The notes under the pieces are model-generated. The model was not told the origin of the DNA. It worked only from the letters and a program-made list of their open reading frames with translations, and did not search any database. DNA of 43,674 nt, taken from contig CAMFLR010000030.1 in assembly GCA_945957605.1 (NCBI GenBank), positions 1-43,674 of the forward strand, read 5' to 3'. Shown in pieces: positions 33,156 to 40,965 of this stretch (position 1 is the first letter of the stretch; each line of letters begins with the position of its first letter). The position numbers and the translations under genes were made by a program. Source of the DNA: an uncultured Isosphaeraceae bacterium (GTDB lineage Bacteria; Planctomycetota; Planctomycetia; Isosphaerales; Isosphaeraceae).

Positions 33156-33953
33156 ATGTCGGAAAACTCGAAGATGATCGACTGCTACGGCCACGACAGC
33201 GAACTTTATAGCCAACGATTCCAATTGTTTTTGGATTCCACAGATCAGAAATTAGCAATTCGACAGTGGGTAAAGGATGCAGTCGACAAGACCGAGCGCA
33301 GCCTTTTTATCGACGCGGGCGCAGGCGAAGGAAGCCTCACCGGATTTGTTGCGAACGAGTTTGCGTTCGAATCGGTGATTGCGATTGAACCCGATAAGCG
33401 GTTTCAGCCATCGATCCGGGAGAAATGTCCCAAGGCAACGATCGTCGCGAGCCCGATCGGTGAAGCGCTTGCGAAGTCTGATCAGAATGCCGATTTCGTG
33501 TTGTGCTCGCACGTCTTGTACTACCTGCCGCGGCAAATCTGGCTCGACACAGCCGCAACAATGGCAAGTTGGCTCGCGCCCGGTTCGGGTATGCTGGCCA
33601 TCATCCTTCAGCATCCTGACAGCGATTGCTCGCGGATGTTCCGCCATTTTAGCGGTGACGATCGCACCGCCGAGGACCGTAATCTCAGCTCGTTGGCGGC
33701 GGAATTCCTTGCGGAACGCAGGCTACGTCAGAGAGTCGCGATAGAAACATTGTCGGCGAAAGTCGAGGTGGATGAACCTGAGAAGGCGTATCTCATTGCC
33801 GAGTTTCTTATCCAGGCTTTGCCGCTTGAGGCGCGGAGTAAGATCGAGCGGCAAACATTAAGGGACTATGTCTCTCAGAATTTCTATGATGCGGAGCGCC
33901 GGAAGTTTTGGTTTTCGGTGAATCAGGATGTTTTGACGATTGCCTCGGTCTAA
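33156..33953 (+). CDS. Class I SAM-dependent methyltransferase
   Basis: The 265-residue protein starts at ATG 33156, with AAGGTG upstream. Motif I is SLFIDAGAGEGSLTGF near residue 49, the acidic loop is AIEPDKRFQPS near 75 and motif IV is NADFVLCSHVLYYLP near 110. The rest is helical with a C-terminal domain. The architecture resembles small-molecule methyltransferases with a histamine N-methyltransferase-like layout, but the substrate cannot be named. The zinc-ribbon membrane gene lies directly upstream. Confidence 0.87.
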   Translation: MSENSKMIDCYGHDSELYSQRFQLFLDSTDQKLAIRQWVKDAVDKTERSLFIDAGAGEGSLTGFVANEFAFESVIAIEPDKRFQPSIREKCPKATIVASPIGEALAKSDQNADFVLCSHVLYYLPRQIWLDTAATMASWLAPGSGMLAIILQHPDSDCSRMFRHFSGDDRTAEDRNLSSLAAEFLAERRLRQRVAIETLSAKVEVDEPEKAYLIAEFLIQALPLEARSKIERQTLRDYVSQNFYDAERRKFWFSVNQDVLTIASV

Positions 33954-34044
33954 CGTTGCATTTGCCAATCGTATTTAGCGTTGTGTGATTTGTTCGCCAG
34001 CGGGCTGAAGAAATCACTCTCGGCGGAAGCCTTGATGCTCGGTT

Positions 34045-34800
34045 TTACACCGCACTCGGTGTGCGCCGTGCAATCACTCTGGTTGCCACCAGGCTAGTTA
34101 ACAAGAAGATTGCAATCCCGGAAGGCTCGGGCACGGTCTGCGGCGCACCAAGAGCAATTGGCGTTAGCAAGTAGGTGTGTCCATCCGATCCGCCAGCAAT
34201 GATTCGACCCACATCGTCGATATTAAACGCCGACGTAAGTGACATCCCGGGAATTGTCGCAATGTAGGAATTCAGGTTATGTCCAAGAGTAAATTCGGGT
34301 GGGATTGTTGCCCCCGTCGCATAGCCGATGGCAGCGTATGTAAAAGAGTTCCCCGATCCTCCCACCCCCGGTTGCCCCGTACCAATGAATTGCCCCAAGG
34401 CATTCATGTCTGTAATTGGAGAGCTGTTGGGAGCAGAGTACCAACTGCCCAGCACTGATTCCGAAATCGCTACATTGACCGGACCCTGTCCTGTATTCTC
34501 TTCGCGAAAATAGCCAGTTTTGAAGCCATTATCTTGCAGCGTGTACATGGTAAACGCGTAATTTCCGATACTTGTACTGTCTATTCGTTCATTGATATGG
34601 GTTACCGGTGATTTGTCGAATGCGTAATTCTCCGAGTCGTTCGAATTCATAACGCCGGAGATGTTTCCGTTGGCGTCGAAAGTTGCACTGCCACCGCCAA
34701 TTCCCAGATCAGTCACGGAGTAAAGCGGAGATGCGAATATCGGTTGGGCAGCGAGCAGGAAAAGCACGACGATCAAGCTAACTCGCTGACTGGTCATCAT
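34045..34800 (-). CDS. PEP-CTERM sorting domain protein
   Basis: The 251-residue protein has a signal peptide (LIVVLFLLAAQPIFASP), a beta-rich body with Asn/Gly/Ser-rich loops and a C-terminal PEP-CTERM signal: VPEPSGIAIFLLTSLVATRV followed by the basic tail IARRT. Such proteins are cut by exosortase and attached or released at the cell surface; no exosortase gene is in the window. The body has no enzyme motif. Start ATG 34800 or the adjacent ATG 34797. Confidence 0.88.
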   Translation of the reverse strand: MMTSQRVSLIVVLFLLAAQPIFASPLYSVTDLGIGGGSATFDANGNISGVMNSNDSENYAFDKSPVTHINERIDSTSIGNYAFTMYTLQDNGFKTGYFREENTGQGPVNVAISESVLGSWYSAPNSSPITDMNALGQFIGTGQPGVGGSGNSFTYAAIGYATGATIPPEFTLGHNLNSYIATIPGMSLTSAFNIDDVGRIIAGGSDGHTYLLTPIALGAPQTVPEPSGIAIFLLTSLVATRVIARRTPSAV

Positions 34801-35016
34801 TCGTCATCCTGACTTCAATAAACCTGGCCGGCGGTTGCGCCGGGATTCTCCTTTACACCCAGATTTTTGTCAACGTGGGCTGGCATGCGGATTTAAGGCT
34901 ACGCTAGGACTCTGCAAGAGAGGCGTCCACCGAAGGCTGGCTAGGCTCCGCTCGGATAGCCCTATGCGGCCAGCGTAGGTGCATCTTGTCGGTGGCGCCA
35001 AATCCTTCAAGAGGGA

Positions 35017-35772
35017 TTACCTAACGAGTTCACACCAGCGAGCGAGGATTAATTCTGCATAAGAGTTGGCTTCAAGCCCATACGAGCCGAGCGAGAACCC
35101 GTCGTTCCACTCCACCAGGGCCGTCCGACCGTTGTCGAGCACGCCAAGGTCGAGCCCATAACCTGCCGTTTCCTCACCCGACTGATGGAGACAGTAGACT
35201 GCCTCCGATACGACCTCCTTATCGGGGAGGACGGATGGGTCGCCCGCATAATGGCCGATCCCGACGACATGGCTTCGGACGACGTAAACCCGGTGCTCGC
35301 TGGTCCAGTTGACCGTTTCGGAGCAATGGATCGCCGTGGATCCCGACGCCCCCTCCAGGTGGAAAAGGTCGTTACAGGTGTCGAAGACGCGGCCAGTGAA
35401 CCGTTTCTGTCGACTCGCGGGCTTCGCGAAGCAAGGAGGACTTGCCCCATCGAATAGGCTCTCCTTGAGATGCCTCACGGTGCTTGGCCAGACTCGTCGA
35501 TGCATAAGGTGCCCGAGGCACTTGGGATAGTCGTTCGGTGGAGGCGGTTCGATTCCCTGTTGCCGCAGGGCGCCAAGCACAGAGGGCAAGTCTCCGGCGA
35601 CAAGCGTGCTTCGGTCGAGCGACAGACTCCTGCGGGCGATTTGCTTGCGAGTGAAAAGTTCGGCGGCGATGCCAAGTATCCGTAGTCCCTCAATCAGGTC
35701 CCGCCCCTCGACTCCGAGGCGTCCGCTGCCCTCTTCCTGGACGTATGCCCTCGTGATCATAAAAATTCTCAC
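35017..35772 (-). CDS. ATP-grasp domain protein, R2K clade (DUF4343-like)
   Basis: The 251-residue protein starts at GTG 35772 (or ATG 35760). It has the layout of the R2K/CDC123-type ATP-grasp clade (DUF4343, PF14243): CFAKPASRQKRFTGRVF near residue 113 with the ATP lysines, EHRVYVVRSHVVGIGHYAGD near 160 and the acidic metal site LDLGVLDNGRTALVEWNDGF near 207, then SLGSYGLEANSYAELILARW. Such enzymes form amide-type bonds with ATP and are predicted to modify proteins or peptides. Its start touches the stop of the Pth2 gene (TGA directly followed by GTG), so the two are translated from one message. Confidence 0.85.
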   Translation of the reverse strand: MRIFMITRAYVQEEGSGRLGVEGRDLIEGLRILGIAAELFTRKQIARRSLSLDRSTLVAGDLPSVLGALRQQGIEPPPPNDYPKCLGHLMHRRVWPSTVRHLKESLFDGASPPCFAKPASRQKRFTGRVFDTCNDLFHLEGASGSTAIHCSETVNWTSEHRVYVVRSHVVGIGHYAGDPSVLPDKEVVSEAVYCLHQSGEETAGYGLDLGVLDNGRTALVEWNDGFSLGSYGLEANSYAELILARWCELVR

Positions 35773-36141
35773 TCAGAGTAGCTTCAGGTGGCCTGTGATC
35801 GGGTCGATCCGATCGGGAAAATCTGGGCCGATGGCGCAGCAGGTTGGGGTCGGCACGCCGTGGAATTCCGTTCGGCCGGCATCAACGCAGAGGTGGGCCG
35901 TGATTCCCGCCTCGTGAGCCGCACGGACGACCGCCAGCAGTTCCTCCTCGGAGTCGACCCGGACGCAGACCTTGGTGAAGGAACCGTCGAGCCAGAGTCG
36001 TTCGGGCTCAGTGAAGGCGAAATCCGGCTGACGGATGCGGGACGAGAGCCAGATCATGGCGGCGTGAGCCCCCTGCGCGATCTCCTTGCCCCGGCGCATG
36101 CCCAGGTCGCGCCGCATAACGATCACCTGCTTCGGGGCCAT
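35773..36141 (-). CDS. Pth2-type peptidyl-tRNA hydrolase
   Basis: From ATG 36141 (GGAGG about seven bases upstream) the product is 122 residues, the usual Pth2 length; the open frame reaches back to 36369 but that part is not protein-like. The family pattern is complete: KQVIVMRRDLGMRRGKEIAQ with GAHAAM, then RVDSEEELLAVVRAAHEAGI, DAGRTEFHGV and AIGPDFPDRIDPITGHLKLL. Pth2 is the archaeal/eukaryal type of peptidyl-tRNA hydrolase; bacteria normally use Pth1, so a bacterial copy often has a special context. It is the first gene of an operon with the ATP-grasp protein. Confidence 0.9.
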   Translation of the reverse strand: MAPKQVIVMRRDLGMRRGKEIAQGAHAAMIWLSSRIRQPDFAFTEPERLWLDGSFTKVCVRVDSEEELLAVVRAAHEAGITAHLCVDAGRTEFHGVPTPTCCAIGPDFPDRIDPITGHLKLL

Positions 36142-36543
36142 CACGGCCTCCAATTCATCCTGCCCGTTCACCGGGTCGGGTTTACTGGTTTTCCGATGGA
36201 CATCCAGCACCAGACCGTGGTTCGGGCCAACATCATTGGTTGTCGAGGTGGCGTCTCCCAAAAATGTGGGAAGGAGTCCAGTAAACTGTTTCGAAAGGCG
36301 AACGCAAGCCATGCCTGTTCGATGGAACTGGCGGCTTGCGTGGTTGTTGAGTTTCGCCGGCACGACCATGGTTTCGTCCGCAACATCGAGGACGGCCCAG
36401 TGGAGACACCTGTCCGGCTTGCTCCGTCGAGTGGCCTGGGTTGGAGTGCGAAGTCTGAAACCGCAAGGCTTCCTTCGCTTCGCTCAGTCCAACTCCGGCC
36501 ACCCAATCCGAAGACCTAAGTGCGACCAAACAGTCGCCTCATC
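36142..36543. other. Spacer with an imperfect inverted repeat
   Basis: About 400 bases without a recognised gene, containing the upstream region of the Pth2 operon. Bases 36431-36450 and 36483-36502 form an imperfect inverted repeat (GTGGCC..GGTTGGA type arms, about 85 percent matching); the loop holds the GC-rich AAGGCTTCCTTCGCTTCGC. It may be a dispersed repeat or a terminator of the upstream minus-strand gene. Confidence 0.5.
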
Positions 36544-38265
36544 TCACAGCCCGCTCAAGTCGGTCGCGGTGACACGGATTCCGTCCTTGAGATGCAGCCT
36601 TGAAACCAGGTCGGAAGACGCACCAATCGTCAGGCTCTTCAGTGGCGGAATGCTGAGGCCGGAGACCAACGACGGCACGCTCTTCTCGTCCGCCTTGGTT
36701 CCCGTCAGTGCCAGACCGTTCAGGATCAACGGCGAATTGTTGACGATCTTCACGCGGAACGTTTCCTTGCCCTTGTCCCTCGGTCCGTGCGAAAGCTGTA
36801 CTCGAACGACGCGGGCCAGAATTCCTTCTGTCACGGCGTCGCCAAACTTCGGTGCGGAGGTCAGCAACTCGGGCGATGCGTTGATTTTGAAACTGCCAAG
36901 ATCAACCCACTCAGCGCCCGAGGCGTGGCTTGCACTCAGTTTGACGTTGATCGCGCTGTCCGTGACTTCAAAGCGGCACGACAGTGCGGGATTCTTGGGA
37001 TCTGCGGGTGTACCTTCCTTCGTCGTCAGGCCGAGGACCGGATACTTGCTCCAAAGTTCACGAAGGTCCTTCGTGAGTTTGTTCGCGCGATCGCCCTCGG
37101 CCTTGATTTCCCAGTAGAGAATCCCGGAGTCGCTGGTGGCAGCGGCGGGCTTAGTTTCTGTGGAATCGAGCCGCGCCACGAACTGACGCGCGAGCGCGAT
37201 TTCGTACGCGTTGCCCCAGCCCTGCGAAAGCCGCCCGATGTCGTCCCAGTTCGCCCCCGACGTGACGTACCAGAGAACCATCTGCGAAATCGTCTGAGGA
37301 GCATTCGCCTCGGTCAGCTTCTTCAAGGCGTTACGAGTCCGCACATCGTCGGTCGCCTCGTCAATTCCCGAAACTCGAAGCGCTTCACCTGCCGCAGGAA
37401 TGAGCGCCTGACCGTTCGCACCTGGAGGATTGAGGCTCACGACGGAAGTCGGCAGATGCCTGACCTGATGCGGTTCGAGGTCGGCGTAGCGCTCGCCGGT
37501 CGGAGGAACGGAACGGAACCCGCCACCCATGCCACCCATCATTCCACCGCCCATACCTCCCATGCCGCCCATCATTCCGCCGCCCATGCCACCCATGCCG
37601 CCGCCCATCATGCCAAGCATGAGAGAGCGCTGATTCCAGCTATCGCGGTCGCCGACGAGATTCATGATCAGGCGACCGAGCATCATCATGCCCATCGAAG
37701 CGGGCATGGTTCCGCCACTCATACCACCTCCCATCATCCCGCCTCGGCCGCCCATCATCCCGCCACCCATCCCACCGCCCATACCTCCCATACCGCCCAT
37801 CATCCCGCCGCCCATGCCTCCCATACCACCCATGCCGCCCATGCCTCCACCCATGCCACCCATGCCTCCGCCCATCATTCCCATCCCGCCGCCGAACTGA
37901 CCGGTGGCGCCAGAGACAATGAGGCCAGGGGGGAGGACAACGCTAAGCTTCGAGTTGGTGCGGTTGGTCAGCGACATGGTCATTCGACCGTCGCCAATTC
38001 CTTCCGCTGTCACTGCGAGTTGGCCGGTTTGAAGTCCTTTGAGGACGTCAATCGTCTGGGGTTCCTTGTTGTCCGCGGTGGTCTTGGAGTCGGCGGTCGT
38101 TTGAGTCTTCGAGGTCGGACGCGAGTGGGAGACCCCACGTGTTTTGGACTTCGCGGGGCCTGCCGCATCAGAAGTTGACCAGGTTGCAGCGAGGGCGCAG
38201 AAGCAGCCGATGATGATGCCTCGATACCTAACAGGAGATCCTAGAGTGTAGACGTGCGCATGCAT
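36544..38265 (-). CDS. Exported Met/Gly-rich protein
   Basis: The 573-residue protein has a signal-like hydrophobic N-terminus (GIIIGCFCALAATWS) and a Thr/Lys linker. A beta domain (GRMTMSLTNRTNSKLSVVLP, near residue 93) precedes a block of about 60 residues made of GGMGG and GGMMGG units. A short helix-like insert (MLGRLIMNLVGDRDSWNQRS) separates it from a second, shorter block. The C-terminal 330 residues are a folded region with GAEWVDLGSFKINASPELL and a final beta domain. A surface-assembly role is likely; the Met-rich blocks could bind copper, which is untested. Many apparent frames on the other strand here are shadows of the repeat. Confidence 0.85.
   Translation of the reverse strand: MHAHVYTLGSPVRYRGIIIGCFCALAATWSTSDAAGPAKSKTRGVSHSRPTSKTQTTADSKTTADNKEPQTIDVLKGLQTGQLAVTAEGIGDGRMTMSLTNRTNSKLSVVLPPGLIVSGATGQFGGGMGMMGGGMGGMGGGMGGMGGMGGMGGGMMGGMGGMGGGMGGGMMGGRGGMMGGGMSGGTMPASMGMMMLGRLIMNLVGDRDSWNQRSLMLGMMGGGMGGMGGGMMGGMGGMGGGMMGGMGGGFRSVPPTGERYADLEPHQVRHLPTSVVSLNPPGANGQALIPAAGEALRVSGIDEATDDVRTRNALKKLTEANAPQTISQMVLWYVTSGANWDDIGRLSQGWGNAYEIALARQFVARLDSTETKPAAATSDSGILYWEIKAEGDRANKLTKDLRELWSKYPVLGLTTKEGTPADPKNPALSCRFEVTDSAINVKLSASHASGAEWVDLGSFKINASPELLTSAPKFGDAVTEGILARVVRVQLSHGPRDKGKETFRVKIVNNSPLILNGLALTGTKADEKSVPSLVSGLSIPPLKSLTIGASSDLVSRLHLKDGIRVTATDLSGL
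37520..37890. repeat. Degenerate tandem repeat encoding Met/Gly units
   Basis: The DNA consists of short degenerate units (CCGCCCAT, CCCATGCC and variants) in two blocks, about 37525-37620 and 37715-37890, both within the Met/Gly-rich gene. The unit length of 9-12 bases varies, as expected of slippage-prone coding repeats. Confidence 0.7.
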
Positions 38266-39197
38266 GAGTCTTGAACCCCTTCTGATTCGATGGAAATAAC
38301 AGTGATAAGCGCGACTAAACGACGCCGCCGGCGTTTACGAGGCAGCATGCCACGACGCCAAACGGACTAGCCGAAGACGAGATCATCTCGGTGATCGGCG
38401 CGTTTTGATCTTTGCGTGTTCCGGCCCGGTCCATGGACGAACGACGACCAGAACGGCGAGACTTCGCCGTTTGGAGGGGACCGAAAGCGCGCAGTTATGC
38501 TCCTAACAGCGGAGCGGGCGCGACGAATCCTGGGGCCGAATCGTGCGCTGAATGTTTTGCAGCGCAACCGAAGAGGGGAGCGAGTGAGCAAGATGCAACG
38601 GTGCGCTCAAACTCGCGTCGGCAATGCACTCTTCGCTCTGAGTCAGGCCGACGATCGCGCGATGCCCGTAGATCGAGATCGCTGGTGTTGCACGCGCTGA
38701 AAACGCGGAGTTGATCGTTGTTTTACAGGTCAAATTGTCGAGAAATACTCGACCCACGGATACCGCGCGAAACGGCGCGCAGACATTCGAAATGATGACA
38801 AAAAGCGAAAAGACAATACGAATCAAACTACCTGGAGATCGAGATTTAATCATCGCTAGATCCCCGTACGCATCCACTGATGTCTCCACACTACTCGATA
38901 GGTGATCGTTAGTCAAACGGTCCTTATCAAATGCAAAACGACGCAAACAACCGACTTCTCCTATTCGTCAACATTGAAAATCTCTCACTCAACGCCGGGC
39001 CTAATGGCAGAAATCCACCACCAAAAGGAGAGTTGGTGGGCTACTTTCGCCCGATAGGCTGACGTTCATCGTTTCGCTCTGATGCAGTCCATGCATTTGC
39101 ATGGTGCCTGCGCATCGTTTGCCGTTCCGTCCGCGCGTCGTGCATAAAAATCTGCTGCACCTTGATCGTTGCGGTTCGCGCCGTCATCCTATCGCGC
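38266..39197. other. Gene-poor stretch with a lower-GC core
   Basis: About 930 bases with no convincing gene. A plus-strand frame from about 38416 to 38700 and a short one near 38792-38905 (ending IRIKLPGDRDLIIARSPYAS) have partly protein-like composition but no clear ribosome site or family. Bases 38700-38980 are more AT-rich than the surroundings. A small hairpin (CCACCA/TGGTGG) lies at 39017-39037. I see no RNA gene that I can name. Confidence 0.5.
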
Positions 39198-40283
39198 ATG
39201 AGCCAACTTCGCCGCCAGCATTTGATCGCCGCTTTTGACAATCTCGATCTCGACGGCCTCCTCGTCAGTTCCGAGACGAATGTCGGCTATCTCACCGGCT
39301 TTACCGGCGATTCCTCGACGCTGATCGTCGCGCGCAGCCAATCGCAGATTCTTTCCGACGGCCGCTTTACCACTCAGCTTTCACAGGAGTGTCCCGGCCT
39401 CGACGCGATTATCCGGCCGATCGGCCAGCCAATGTCCGACGCGATTGCGGGCGTGGCGAGGTCGCTGGGCATCAAAAGGCTTGGGTTCGAAAGTCACGTC
39501 CTGACGGTCGCGGAGTTTGAATCGCTCTCGAGTGCGGCCTCCGACCTTACGCTTGTCGCCACGCAGGGGATTGTCGAAACACTTCGGATGATCAAGGACG
39601 CCGACGAAATCGCCCAGATTCGCGAAGCCGTTCAGATTGCCGAAACCTCGTTTGCACAGCTTCGGGCGTGGCTCAAGCCGGGTGTAACCGAGAAGGCAGC
39701 GGCTGATTTTCTCGAAGCGGCCATGCGCGAGAATGGAGCGACTGGAGCGAGTTTTCCGCCGATTGTCGCCTTTGGACCGAATGCCGCATTGCCTCACGCG
39801 CGGCCCGATCCCCGGTCGGTGCTTGGAGTTGACGATTTAGTGCTTGTCGACTGGGGCGCGACGGGGCGGCCGTACAAAAGCGACTTGACGAGGGTGTTGG
39901 CGACGGGTAAGGTCGCGTCTAAGTTCGAATCGGTCTATCGCGCGGTACTGGAAGCACAGTTGCGCGCAATCGATGCGATTCACCCTGGCGTCCGGGCGCA
40001 AGTTGTTGACCTCGCTGCTCGCAACGTGATCACTCACGCGGGTTATGGGCCCAACTTTAACCACTCTGTGGGTCACGGGATCGGTCGAGACGTACACGAG
40101 GCGCCTGTCCTCAGAAGCGTCACGGAAACCGAGCTCCGGCCCGGAATGGTCGTGACGGTCGAGCCCGGCATTTATCTGCCAGGCTGGGGCGGGGTTCGCA
40201 TCGAGGACGACGTACTGGTCACAGAAACCGGCTGCGAGGTTCTCTCCCGGGTGCCCAAAACGATCGAATCGACGCAAATCTAG
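39198..40283 (+). CDS. M24 family Xaa-Pro aminopeptidase
   Basis: This 361-residue cytosolic metallopeptidase removes N-terminal residues before proline. The N-terminal creatinase-like domain (NVGYLTGFTGDSSTLIVARS near residue 28) is followed by the pita-bread domain with all five metal ligands: Asp in LVDWGATG, Asp in SDLTRV, His in NHSVGHGIGRDVHE, Glu in VTVEPGIYLPG and Glu in RIEDDVLV. The start is ATG 39198. The gene is followed by accB-accC; in many bacteria a pepP-type gene lies next to accB or efp. No efp is seen here. Confidence 0.93.
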   Translation: MSQLRRQHLIAAFDNLDLDGLLVSSETNVGYLTGFTGDSSTLIVARSQSQILSDGRFTTQLSQECPGLDAIIRPIGQPMSDAIAGVARSLGIKRLGFESHVLTVAEFESLSSAASDLTLVATQGIVETLRMIKDADEIAQIREAVQIAETSFAQLRAWLKPGVTEKAAADFLEAAMRENGATGASFPPIVAFGPNAALPHARPDPRSVLGVDDLVLVDWGATGRPYKSDLTRVLATGKVASKFESVYRAVLEAQLRAIDAIHPGVRAQVVDLAARNVITHAGYGPNFNHSVGHGIGRDVHEAPVLRSVTETELRPGMVVTVEPGIYLPGWGGVRIEDDVLVTETGCEVLSRVPKTIESTQI

Positions 40284-40369
40284 AGCAGGGTGCCCTTTAA
40301 CTTTCTTTCAAGAGTTCGCCCGTCCTGGCCAGGCCGGGATGAATCGATATAACGACCGGAGCGCGGCAA

Positions 40370-40897
40370 ATGTCGGAAAAGCCGTCGAATGAGCCTGAAT
40401 CCGAGAACGTTCGCGCGATTCGCCAGCTCGTTCGCCTGATGAAGAAGTACGATGTCACCGCCATGGACATCGGCGAGGGTGCGAACAAGATTCGTCTCCG
40501 TCGCGGCCACGGGGTTGCTCCAGCGCCGCCTGTAAACTGGCCGGAAGCCGGCTGGATGGCGCAGCCGCCGAACTGGAATCAGCCCACCATCGAGACTCGC
40601 GTTCCATCGTCGCAGCCTGCCGCACCGGCGGCGCCCGCCGCTCCGACTGCCCCGGCTGGAATCGTGATCGAAAGCCCAATGGTCGGCACGTTTTATGCTT
40701 CAAGCTCGCCCGATTCACCGCCGTTTGTTTCGGTCGGCACTCAGATTCGCGCCGACTCAACCGTTTGCGTCATCGAGGCGATGAAGGTCTTCACCGACAT
40801 CCCTGCCGGTGTGACAGGTACGATTACGGAAGTGCTCGTCAAGAACGGACAGCCGGTCGAGTACGGTCAGCCGATGTTCCGGGTTAACCCTTCCTGA
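40370..40897 (+). CDS. accB: Biotin carboxyl carrier protein of acetyl-CoA carboxylase (AccB)
   Basis: AccB carries the biotin that shuttles CO2 between biotin carboxylase and carboxyltransferase, the first step of fatty acid synthesis. The 175-residue protein has an N-terminal helical region (VRAIRQLVRLMKKYDVTAMD), a Pro/Ala linker (SSQPAAPAAPAAPTAPAG) and the biotinyl domain (SPMVGTFYASSSPDSPPFVS, VIEAMKVFTDIPAGVTG) with biotin lysine 139 in EAMKV. The length is typical. accC follows after 68 bases on the same strand. Confidence 0.96.
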   Translation: MSEKPSNEPESENVRAIRQLVRLMKKYDVTAMDIGEGANKIRLRRGHGVAPAPPVNWPEAGWMAQPPNWNQPTIETRVPSSQPAAPAAPAAPTAPAGIVIESPMVGTFYASSSPDSPPFVSVGTQIRADSTVCVIEAMKVFTDIPAGVTGTITEVLVKNGQPVEYGQPMFRVNPS

Positions 40898-40965
40898 GCG
40901 ATTTAGCCGCGTTGAATTCTTAGCTTAACCCGCTCGTATTTCATGGCTTGAGGCAAGTCCCGCCG

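Noticed and set aside
36142..36369. N-terminal extension of Pth2 by 76 codons
   Set aside because: The extension lacks protein-like composition, while ATG 36141 has a good ribosome site and gives the normal Pth2 length.
37520..37890. Possible CRISPR array (regular short repeats)
   Set aside because: The units are degenerate 9-12 base coding repeats without unique spacers; no CRISPR array or cas gene was found.
36787..38178. A plus-strand open frame rich in His/Ala/Thr repeats
   Set aside because: The repeats mirror the Met/Gly repeat of the minus-strand gene; no start signal or conserved domain.
38503..38946. A 147-codon minus-strand frame in the gene-poor stretch
   Set aside because: Composition is not convincing, no ribosome site and no family; kept only as part of the described spacer.
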